DNA of 34,749 nucleotides, taken from positions 1 to 34,749 of the forward strand of contig JAGHER010000216.1 of assembly GCA_017889125.1 (NCBI GenBank), written 5' to 3'. Both the position numbers and the translations under genes were made by a program. Of the stretch, positions 7,901-13,343 are shown one piece after another (position 1 is the stretch's first letter; every line of letters starts with the position of its first letter). This DNA comes from Lachnospiraceae bacterium. Lineage in GTDB: Bacteria; Bacillota; Clostridia; Lachnospirales; Lachnospiraceae. A model generated the notes under the pieces. That model was not told where the DNA came from and did no database searches. It worked only from the letters and a program-made list of their open reading frames with translations.

Positions 7901-10042
7901 CTCGCTCTCCACCTTCTCCTTCACGGCGTCCTCGATCTGGGTGGTTACTTCTTTTACATCCAGCTTCGTTCCTGCGGGAAGGATTCCTTCCTCTGCGGAT
8001 ACGGTTATGGTTACGCCATTAATCTTTTCAGAAGCATTGAATTCCGGATGGCTTCCTTCTTCAATCTCATAAAGGACGATCTCAACTTCCTGATCCTCCA
8101 GCACCTCCGGAATCGTATAATACACCGCATCGCTGTCTGCATTCGACGCACTTGCCAGCGCTGCCTCATCGGCCAGCTCCAGTTCTTCCCCATTTGCCGT
8201 TACCTGCATGATCTCATAACCGATCTGAGGCTTTACACCGAAGGTTACCACAGCCTCATCCTTAACCAGCTCAGGTGCCTTTACTAATGAAGCGGCGCCC
8301 TTCGGGTCGATGATGTAGGTGATGGTGTGACCGGCCTCAGCCAGCTCTTCCGTATCTACGCCAAGCTTGGAAAGGGATACGGTGAAGGCTCTTATGGTCA
8401 TTGCGTCATCCAGTGTGGCTACGCCGTATGTACGTCCGCTTAATGAAGCGACTTTGTCAAAGGACTCCTCTTCTTCATCCACTGCATCATCTGCATCGTA
8501 GGGATCGCCAGGCTGGTAATCATCATCCTCGTCATCCGATGCGCTGGAACTGCCTGCATCGGAACTGCCTGTACCAGAGCTGCCGGAACCGCCTGCGCCA
8601 GACCCTGCATTGGAATCCGAAGCCAGACCTGCTGCTACCTTGCGGATGCTGTTTAAGGACATGCTCAGACCTGCGCTTGCTGTTTCTTTTGCCGCACTGT
8701 CATCTGCCTTATCCTGGCTGTTGACATCTTTGCTGGTATCCTTGTCATCATTCTTGCTGCTCTCGTTGGCGTCATTGGCTGCATCATCCTTACTGGAATC
8801 TGCTTCCATTTTGTCATCTGCATCGTCCGAAGACTTATCGGAATCATCTGCGGTGTCCTCAGTATCTTTATCAGAGGATACGTCTGTTTCCTTATCGGAT
8901 GCTGCTTCGCTTTCATCGTCTGCCGCACCGCTTTCCTCTTCCGGTGCTTTGCTCTCGTCATCGGCAGCTCCGACGGTTTCATCTACTGTTCCGTCAGTCT
9001 CATCTTCTGCACCGGTTGTCTCATCACCGGTTGTCTCGTTATCGGCTGCCGTTTCGTTATCCGACGCTGCAGTCTCGTCATCCGATGCTGTGCTTTCGTC
9101 AGCTGCATCTGTGGTCTCGTCATCCGATGCTATGCTTTCGTCAGTTGCATCTGTGGTTTCGCTGTCGGCTCCTGTGCTTTCATCTGCTGCACCAGAGGTT
9201 TCTTCGTCAGCTCCAGCTGTCTCATCGGATGCTGCCCCGCTTTCCTCTGCAGGTGCCTGGGTCTCATCATCGGTGGCTCCGGCAGTTTCCTCATCGCCTA
9301 TCGTTCCGGCTGCATCTCCTGCTGTGCCGTCTGACATATCGCCAGCAGTTTCATTTCCATCAGCAGAACTGCCAGCTGAACCATCGGATACATTGCCGCC
9401 GGAAGATCCGCTTCCACCAGATGCTCCGCCGCTTCCGCCAGCCGCTCCCCCTTCAGGTGCTGCAGGTGTCTGCGCAGGCAGCTCTTCCTGTCCGTACATA
9501 GATCCGTAGGATCTGACGGTGGTAAAGTTGGAAACATACCCGTCTACATTGACGCGGGCTGCTACCGTCTCATCGCCGCCGTTTACATACAGGAAAATCA
9601 GCTTCTCATCGCCAGTCAGCACATAGCTGGCCGGATCGGCGTCTTCATCGATGCGGATGAACACGCGAAGCTCGATTCCGTCCACATCACGGACGGTTTC
9701 GATGGTCGGGAATATTTCGTAAAGGCTTCCGTCGGCTGCAAGCAGCTCTTCATAATCCTTTACCGCACTTTTGTCTTTCCCGCCGATGTCCAGTGCGTCA
9801 GTCACCGGGCTTCCTTCACTCAAAGCTTCTTCTGCTGCTTTCTGAATGTCCTCAGCGCGAAGCCGGAACTCTTCCTTTACAGAGCTTTGAGCCGCCATGG
9901 CAATACTGGCTGAGCTGCCGATATTGCCCAGGATCATGGAAAGGGTCAGAAAGAACGCCATGAACTGGCGAAGTGCCCGCCAATTATGGGTTCGCACAGG
10001 TTTTCTGCGGCTTCTGCCTCTTTCCTTCTGCGTTTGACTCAT
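1907..10042 (-). CDS. Giant LPXTG-anchored surface adhesin with InlB-B, MBG and tandem repeats
   Basis: A 2711-residue exported protein. In order it shows: a long, basic signal peptide (hydrophobic about 27-50, likely cleavage after AMA); a folded segment to about 190; a Ser/Asp/Glu/Thr-rich stretch (about 195-548) containing 14-residue repeats; an uncharacterised region to about 830; about eight Listeria-Bacteroides (InlB B) repeats with GYTFDGW and NLYAKW signatures (about 833-1600); five MBG-like repeats with a YDG motif (about 1600-2040); a MucBP-like segment (about 2055-2155); four 116-residue repeats (about 2150-2605); a Gly/Ser linker; then LPKTG (2674-2678), a hydrophobic helix and a KKRK tail. 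This is a classical sortase substrate, probably a stalk-like adhesin. No sortase gene lies in the window. It is the last gene of an operon: its ATG overlaps the stop of the 63-residue gene, and AGGAGG lies about 9 bases upstream. The ligand is unknown. Confidence 0.93.
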   Translation of the reverse strand: MSQTQKERGRSRRKPVRTHNWRALRQFMAFFLTLSMILGNIGSSASIAMAAQSSVKEEFRLRAEDIQKAAEEALSEGSPVTDALDIGGKDKSAVKDYEELLAADGSLYEIFPTIETVRDVDGIELRVFIRIDEDADPASYVLTGDEKLIFLYVNGGDETVAARVNVDGYVSNFTTVRSYGSMYGQEELPAQTPAAPEGGAAGGSGGASGGSGSSGGNVSDGSAGSSADGNETAGDMSDGTAGDAAGTIGDEETAGATDDETQAPAEESGAASDETAGADEETSGAADESTGADSETTDATDESIASDDETTDAADESTASDDETAASDNETAADNETTGDETTGAEDETDGTVDETVGAADDESKAPEEESGAADDESEAASDKETDVSSDKDTEDTADDSDKSSDDADDKMEADSSKDDAANDANESSKNDDKDTSKDVNSQDKADDSAAKETASAGLSMSLNSIRKVAAGLASDSNAGSGAGGSGSSGTGSSDAGSSSASDDEDDDYQPGDPYDADDAVDEEEESFDKVASLSGRTYGVATLDDAMTIRAFTVSLSKLGVDTEELAEAGHTITYIIDPKGAASLVKAPELVKDEAVVTFGVKPQIGYEIMQVTANGEELELADEAALASASNADSDAVYYTIPEVLEDQEVEIVLYEIEEGSHPEFNASEKINGVTITVSAEEGILPAGTKLDVKEVTTQIEDAVKEKVESEAEDGTTVTSVIAYDINLMYNGEKLDNSWSEQGYVNVTFSGSRIEELTDEASKVEVMAVDDSQQVTLSAKNAKVVTAETVELESITEQDVEGTAVNAVSFEAEHFTIYAITGSTTQAVHTYYFYNGEELVNKQIVKNGEKLVEPQIPTDAENNKFLGWYLEDSDDAFQGFGTVTVAESEEVNLYARFAHVYYVFFYHNGVIQQMKQANTGENIGVMDVNVPVAADEALIGWTLEDSDTLVGDAVTVENSDINLYPVIKKVNWITYFANGGSYTKPTYVTAGQIPVKPEEPTKPGYTFDGWYTDQGFRNEFTFNSAIESDINLYAKWAPKTNTSYTVIHWKENADDSEYAFAESEVLTGKTGDTTNASAKNYSGFESPTVEQKVISGDGSTIVNIYYKRKVYEVKFYEWKQSWWSGSWNVIDKLTIRAKYEANISQLWPSVRYEDEYGPNWKIDPKSSTMQASIDIMPLNGDNFYETSNSGKNDYYINHYLEVIDGEEGVPGYGEKQYYEPPRREIVKADDLSSTPEDHYEITGFTYSNNVKYSNGYAGFTWVSNGWGNKGYYKIDFYYYRNKYNINFINGGRVEEKIEKQYEADISTVNYVPSSRPAGIPEAYKFVGWYDNELGEGEAFTFTGKTMPARDITLYAKWAAPQFEVTFDLNGGNGVYPGQTVEYGETITQPDNNPTRNGYTFVGWMVDGEVFNFNTEIYEDTVLVAKWISNSTLSVEYSAGEGTGVVPSDPNKYVDGSNAAVLFGSTLTHPNGKAFIGWSFNGNIYYPGDVILVDSNLATNNKITLVAQWGELPPYTSITYHQNYDTDDTTTEVVDNIVNNDTIEVKEDTLFTREGYVFTGWNTKRDGTGETYQPGDVIRIDNLRENELNHLYAQWLKCREITIEAASEQFTYDGKSHSNSQVNVVSGTLREGDKLLASANGSVRDVKDNSANNNVVTSWKIVNDENEDVSKFYSVTVQAGKLEIIPREVTVRAASDSKPYDGTPLENANWSVDDPSENTGLVGNDSITSVDVSGSQTELGSSSNKASNAVFGTGDARNYKVNYVDGKLTITVNEEEVIVTITGNTDTKEYTGREQSVSGYTYVAKQGETTIAIDEFQVALKEGSEAVAKGTNAGTYPMNLTADNFTVSSTNYSKITVTVVDGWLEITPITSPIIITAGSDSKVYDGKPLEKAEYTYTEGILIEGDTLEAEIEGKITNVGTVENKVKSYKVIRDNLDITNNYTFGETVNGTLEVSKRSIELTADSAWKLYDGSELTKKSYTITSGGLAEGEKITEIEIEGSQTEIGSSLNTIKEGSVVIKKNGLVNALISLFTDTEVETTANYKIDLREGKLEVKQRYDLEYTVNHIYLDGDGNASEPEVVGHSEAAYYGEPILKAEPDPEVTKNDLHYVFLPNWPGYLETKDKTVGLNADENVVNIYYALDEKGNPGEPDPEKPTEPIPDEEDNIPDMYQIVFKYVSAGNGTVNGRTYETHTFTDDNGEYVARTSASPLAEITVQANAEFAFDYWTIDGSRKDFTEEMTILKADTYAKDTIFTAYFAEDTKGGTDPEDPDDNVPDNPDGIPDKYQTIFQFVSGGNGTVGGTTYEVHTFVEDGEYTEASKMPVSPKADVTVTPANGYAFDYWTNDGSRKDFAESMTKLKAETYTKDTTFTAYFAADTKGGTDPADPDDNVPDNPDGIPDKYQTIFQFVSGGNGTVGGTTYEVHTFVEDGEYTEASKMPVSPDADVTVTPANGYAFDYWTTNGTEKDFTKDMAQLKAETYTKDTTFTAYFAEDTKGATDPADPDDNVPDNPDGIPDKYQTIFQYVSGGHGTVSGTVYEVHTFVEDGVYTEASKMPVKPNADVTVTADSGYRFENWTFGDQSYENADAIKAAEFTADATFTANFERRTTGGGSGSGSGGGGGSTSGGGATSVIRTDGTGETVTINPDEVPLAALPEGGQSGAVSIPDEDVPLFGLPKTGDNSIPVGGLVGMMLVSILGAFGISKKRKGEEEA
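2221..3560 (-). repeat. Four tandem 348-bp coding repeats in the adhesin gene
   Basis: The marker CCAGATAC occurs at 2463, 2811 and 3159, exactly 348 bases apart, and a diverged fourth unit follows at about 345 bases. Each unit encodes 116 residues with a DNPDGIPDKYQTIFQ signature. The middle two units are nearly identical at DNA level, while the outer ones have drifted. Such a layout allows units to be gained or lost by recombination. Confidence 0.9.
9075..9200 (-). repeat. 42-bp tandem repeats in the acidic Ser/Thr region of the adhesin
   Basis: Units begin at 9075, 9117 and 9159, a 42-base period encoding 14 residues of the type ASDDETTDAADES. Degenerate versions continue on both sides across about 8630-9460. 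The stretch is predicted to be disordered and strongly acidic. The low complexity also creates long open frames on the other strand that are not real genes. Confidence 0.8.
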
Positions 10043-10230
10043 ACAAGTCTCCCTCCTTCTTTTATTTTTTCTATTTCTTCCAAATGAATGGCAGTATCCA
10101 TTAGCTTAATCAACTCCAGAAGACTGCGGAAATTCTCTGTCCGGTTTTGGTCAACCCAGGTCACATCGCCCTGCCAGGTTTCATTTTGCTGGCCAAGGAT
10201 ATGCACAATAAAGGTCTCCTTCCTATCCAT
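10039..10230 (-). CDS. Conserved small protein between BTAD regulator and adhesin (63 aa)
   Basis: A 63-residue soluble acidic protein with the motifs FIVHILGQQNETWQG and FRSLLELIKLMDTA. The pattern WQG-x-VTW followed by an FRS-x-LELIKL helix resembles small proteins I recall beside BTAD-type regulators in Firmicutes; that is from memory, not from a search. Its ATG overlaps the last bases of the regulator gene (stop at 10223-10225), and its own TGA (10039-10041) overlaps the adhesin ATG, so all three genes are probably translationally coupled. AAGGAGG lies 9 bases upstream. It has no signal peptide or membrane segment, so it likely acts in the cytoplasm, perhaps as a partner of the regulator. 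Its function is unknown. Confidence 0.8.
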   Translation of the reverse strand: MDRKETFIVHILGQQNETWQGDVTWVDQNRTENFRSLLELIKLMDTAIHLEEIEKIKEGGRLV

Positions 10231-11482
10231 TTACAACAGCCTCCTTTTCCTCCGGAGTCTCAATTTCTTCTACGGCAAAGTCCGTCCACGGCTTTCCGTC
10301 CCCGCGAAGCATTCTCCATCTGCGCTGCAGCCTGGCCACAACCTTTTCGCCGGAGGGCTCGTCGCTTCCGAAAAGCAGGATCAGAAACTGATTCGGACTG
10401 TATCGGGTAAATACGTCGGAGCACCGGAGATTTTCCGAGATAAACTGCTGGAATTCCTCCATCACATCTGCGGCTTTCGCTGCATCCGTCGCTGCGTCCA
10501 TCTCTCCGCCTTTCCCCCGACCGCCCTGCCCGCCGGTATTCAGCGTACAGATAATCAGGGAAAGCTTCAGGTCCTGGCGCTCCTTCAGCCGGGCCATCAG
10601 ACGGTAAACATCGAGAAAGCTGGGATAATTGCAGTAATACGCCCCCTTCCCCGTGTCCTGCTTAAGCATCTCTCCCTTAATTTCCGACAGGACGCCGGAG
10701 GTATAAAGGAGCTGTCCCTGGCTGCTCCGGTATTTTGCCATCACCGATTCGAAGGGCGATACGCCAAATTCCTCGTAAAAGACCTCCGTGGCCTTCTCGT
10801 ACACCTTCAGCGCGTCCATGTACCGGTTCTTCGCCATCAGGCAGTCAATTTCCAGAGCCTGCCACTCGTCATAAGGATGCAGCTGGCTGGCCTTGCTGCA
10901 GAGCTCCAACATCTCGTCATACTCTTTCTGCTCCTTCAAAAGGCCGCACAGTTCTTTCATGCTTTCAAAGAAAATATTCTGATAATAAGCCCCCTCTACC
11001 GCGGCCCATTCTTCACCGCTTAAGGCTGGCAGAAATTCTCCCGAATAAATCCTGCAGATTTCCCTGAGAATCTCCGTCCGTTCTTCTTTTGCCGGTCTTC
11101 CTGACCGCAGCTCCCGATAAAGCTGATCGATCTGCCCAGTGTCCGTCACCACATCCTGGTCGCGGCTGAAATAATACCGGCCCTTGACACTAACAATATA
11201 CTGTCCCTCCGGGAAGCCCAGGCCCTTCATGGTACGCCGCAGCACGAAAATCTGCTGCCGGAGATTATTCATCATCTTCTCCCGGCCATCCGTATCCGCC
11301 GCAATCCGCACCATCAGGGATTCCTTTGACACACCCTCTTTTCCCGCTTTCAGCAGCATCACCAGCATCTGCAGGTATTTGGAGCGAAGATTTCCCTTAA
11401 TGGGAATCTCCTGCCCGTCGCCGCTGAAGGAAAAGCCGCCCAGAAGACGCGCATAATATGTGCTGTATGGTCTCTCCTTCAA
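10223..11482 (-). CDS. AfsR/SARP-like regulator: winged helix + BTAD + degenerate GGDEF-like domain
   Basis: About 419 residues. The N-terminal part (about 9-106) reads as an OmpR-type winged helix, with SKESLMVRIAAD and a final strand YIVSVKGRYYFS. It is followed by an all-helical BTAD/TPR-like domain (about 115-255; RIYSGEFLP, ALKVYEKATEVFYEEFG). The C-terminal third (about 282-400) has the spacing of a GGDEF domain, with LRCSDVFTRYSPNQFLILLF, but SPNQF replaces the catalytic GGDEF loop, so cyclase activity is unlikely and a sensing role is possible. I chose TTG 11482 because GGAAAGGAAG lies just upstream; an upstream TTG at 11500 has no Shine-Dalgarno sequence. It is first in an operon with the 63-residue gene and the adhesin, and so probably controls adhesin expression. 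Confidence 0.85.
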   Translation of the reverse strand: MKERPYSTYYARLLGGFSFSGDGQEIPIKGNLRSKYLQMLVMLLKAGKEGVSKESLMVRIAADTDGREKMMNNLRQQIFVLRRTMKGLGFPEGQYIVSVKGRYYFSRDQDVVTDTGQIDQLYRELRSGRPAKEERTEILREICRIYSGEFLPALSGEEWAAVEGAYYQNIFFESMKELCGLLKEQKEYDEMLELCSKASQLHPYDEWQALEIDCLMAKNRYMDALKVYEKATEVFYEEFGVSPFESVMAKYRSSQGQLLYTSGVLSEIKGEMLKQDTGKGAYYCNYPSFLDVYRLMARLKERQDLKLSLIICTLNTGGQGGRGKGGEMDAATDAAKAADVMEEFQQFISENLRCSDVFTRYSPNQFLILLFGSDEPSGEKVVARLQRRWRMLRGDGKPWTDFAVEEIETPEEKEAVVNG

Positions 11483-11696
11483 GGTATTCTTCCTTTCCAA
11501 TTCAAGATAAAATTTGCAATTTTGAGTAGTATTTCAAGCTTTTCATGGAATATACCATTGCGACCGTTAGGAAAATCATTTCATGCGGTACATTTCGGAG
11601 AGATTTTTCATTTTTTATTAGTTTTTTTAACGTTTTAGGGGTGATGAAATGATGGAGAAGGTAGCGATTGGAAAATATAGATAACCTGAGAAAAGC

Positions 11697-11738
11697 GCTG
11701 CTTGACCGGTGCTGCTTGATTGGCGCAGCTCGACCGGC
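11697..11738. repeat. Three imperfect 14-bp tandem repeats
   Basis: The units are GCTGCTTGACCGGT, GCTGCTTGATTGGC and GCAGCTCGACCGGC, directly adjacent and GC-rich within an AT-rich region. They sit about 215 bases upstream of the regulator start and about 195 upstream of the ATPase start. They may be protein-binding sites or a small unstable repeat. Confidence 0.7.
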
Positions 11739-11817
11739 GTCAAACATCTGCCTTGTCTGAGATAAAATAACAGCAAAGAAAAAATCAATAGGAGATCTTG
11801 TAAGCAAGAGATGAATC

Positions 11818-11893
11818 AAGAAAAATGTGAGATTTTCTCGAATAAACTTCAGAAAAATGTGTAAAATTCTCTTTAAAAATTAAGAAAAATGTG
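11818..11893. repeat. Three AAGAAAAATGTG direct repeats at exact 32-bp spacing
   Basis: The 12-base motif (A/C)AGAAAAATGTG occurs at 11818, 11850 and 11882, exactly 32 bases (three helical turns) apart. The first two units are followed by a related TTCTC-containing sequence. The last copy ends 38 bases before the ATPase GTG. The array is a candidate operator or protein-binding array for that gene. Confidence 0.8.
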
Positions 11894-11931
11894 TTACGCT
11901 ACAAATAGCGATACATAAGGTGGTGATTTAA

Positions 11932-13224
11932 GTGAAACGCAAGGCTATTTCCGCTTTGATGAATTGGAAAAACCGCAATGACCGCAAGCCTCTGGTCATC
12001 CGCGGCGCACGGCAGGTTGGGAAAACCTGGCTGATGAAGGAATTTGGGCAAAGCTGTTACAGCAGCTATGTGTATTTTAACTTTGATGAGGAAGACGAGC
12101 TGAAATCCATTTTTCAGCGAAACAAAAATCCCCAGCGAATTCTTGAGCTGCTTTCGCTGATTGCAGTTGAGAAAATCCTGCCCGAAGAAACCCTGATTAT
12201 CTTTGACGAAATTCAAGAATGCCCGGAAGCGCTGAATGCACTCAAGTATTTTAAGGAGAAGGCGAACGAGTATCACGTGATTGCCGCCGGAAGTCTCCTC
12301 GGCACCCTTCTGGCCCAGCCAAAATCCTATCCTGTCGGCATGGTCAATCTCCTTGATCTCTATCCGCTGACCTTTGACGAATTTCTGGAGGCATCCGATC
12401 CGACACTTTATGCTTTTTATGCGCAGATTCAAAAGGATCAGATCATCGAGGATTTCTTTCATCACCGTCTCCTTGATGCGTACAACAGCTATCTGATCAT
12501 CGGCGGGATGCCGGAATGTGTCGCCTCATGGATCGACACCAAAGATCCGGCACGGATTTCTGCGATTCAGCACGAACTGATTGAGATTTACGAAAATGAT
12601 TTTTCCAAACACAATGGCAAGGTAAACAGCGGACGTATCCTTATGGTTTTCCGCAGTATTGTCTCCCAGCTTGCCAAGCCTAATGAAAAGTTTATCTACG
12701 GCGCAGTCCGGCCAGGCAGCCGGGCCCGTGATTTTGAAGAAGCAATCGAATGGCTTGTCTCCGCAGGCATGCTCAACCGGGTTTACAATACCGCAAAGCT
12801 GGAGCATCCCCTTTCTGCCTTCGACAAGCTGGATCAGTTCAAGCTCTTCCTATTCGATACCGGCCTCCTGAAACACATGGCAGGCCTGGACAACAGCGCC
12901 ATTCTCCTGAAAACAGACTACCAGTTTAAGGGACCCCTCACCGAAAACTATGTGCTGCAGCAGCTCCGCGGCCAATTTGACATAGAGCCCCGGTACTTCT
13001 CTGACAAAAACAGCGAAATTGATTTTGTCATACAGTACGGCACCGAAATCATTCCTATTGAGGTAAAAGCCGGTGAGGACAGGTCTGCGCCATCCTTTAA
13101 GCGCTATATTGCCGAAAATCATCCAGAGTACGCCATCCGCTTTTCCAAGCGAGGGTATCGAAGGGATGGGCAGCTTACAAATATCCCGCTGTATCTGGCC
13201 GGGAAGATGAGGGAGCTGCTGTGA
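11932..13224 (+). CDS. AAA_14 family ATPase with C-terminal DUF4143 domain
   Basis: A 430-residue cytoplasmic ATPase of the AAA_14 + DUF4143 type, common in bacteria and archaea but without an established role. Walker A is GARQVGKT (25-32) and Walker B is LIIFDE (88-93); AAGSLLG near 120 resembles a sensor strand. The C-terminal DUF4143 part ends with Asp364 in SEIDFVIQYG and Glu377-x-Lys379 in IPIEVKAG, the D...ExK spacing of a PD-(D/E)XK nuclease fold. The start is GTG 11932 with AAGGTGG about 8 bases upstream. It stands alone, with tandem repeats in front and a terminator behind. These ATPases are often suspected of being mobile or defence-related; nothing here proves that. Confidence 0.9.
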   Translation: MKRKAISALMNWKNRNDRKPLVIRGARQVGKTWLMKEFGQSCYSSYVYFNFDEEDELKSIFQRNKNPQRILELLSLIAVEKILPEETLIIFDEIQECPEALNALKYFKEKANEYHVIAAGSLLGTLLAQPKSYPVGMVNLLDLYPLTFDEFLEASDPTLYAFYAQIQKDQIIEDFFHHRLLDAYNSYLIIGGMPECVASWIDTKDPARISAIQHELIEIYENDFSKHNGKVNSGRILMVFRSIVSQLAKPNEKFIYGAVRPGSRARDFEEAIEWLVSAGMLNRVYNTAKLEHPLSAFDKLDQFKLFLFDTGLLKHMAGLDNSAILLKTDYQFKGPLTENYVLQQLRGQFDIEPRYFSDKNSEIDFVIQYGTEIIPIEVKAGEDRSAPSFKRYIAENHPEYAIRFSKRGYRRDGQLTNIPLYLAGKMRELL

Positions 13225-13230
13225 ATGCAT

Positions 13231-13270
13231 AGAGCCGCAGCCCGAATAAACGAGCTGCGGCTCTGATTTT
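13231..13270 (+). terminator. Rho-independent terminator after the AAA_14 ATPase gene
   Basis: AGAGCCGCAGC at 13231-13241 pairs perfectly with GCTGCGGCTCT at 13254-13264 around a 12-base loop, followed by GATTTT. It begins 7 bases after the ATPase stop codon. Confidence 0.85.
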
Positions 13271-13343
13271 CGCTGCGTTATTCAATCTCTATCTCGTCAA
13301 AACCATCCGGCGTGAATCCGAACTCACAGTCAACAGCATCGAA

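Larger units (their letters stand above)
11501..11931. other. Non-coding control region between divergent regulator and ATPase genes
   Basis: This 430-base region is AT-rich and separates the minus-strand regulator operon from the plus-strand ATPase gene. It contains two unrelated sets of tandem repeats (11697-11738 and 11818-11893) and a short hairpin, CGCTA-CAAA-TAGCG, at 11897-11910 just before the ATPase ribosome binding site. I could not find a convincing sigma-A promoter on either strand. A possible 105-codon minus-strand frame here (11502-11819) lacks a ribosome binding site and looks accidental. Confidence 0.6.

Noticed and set aside
8610-9509. Long plus-strand open frame of Ser/Ala/Val-rich residues
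   Set aside because: It lies wholly opposite the acidic repeat region of the adhesin gene; the low complexity on the coding strand creates it. It has no ribosome binding site and no protein-like composition.
11502-11819. 105-codon minus-strand frame upstream of the BTAD regulator
   Set aside because: No ribosome binding site, no recognisable motif, and it runs through the 14-bp tandem repeats. It is more likely non-coding.
11899-12465. 188-codon minus-strand frame opposite the AAA_14 ATPase
   Set aside because: It overlaps the Walker A and B coding region of a clear ATPase in the other direction and has no features of its own.
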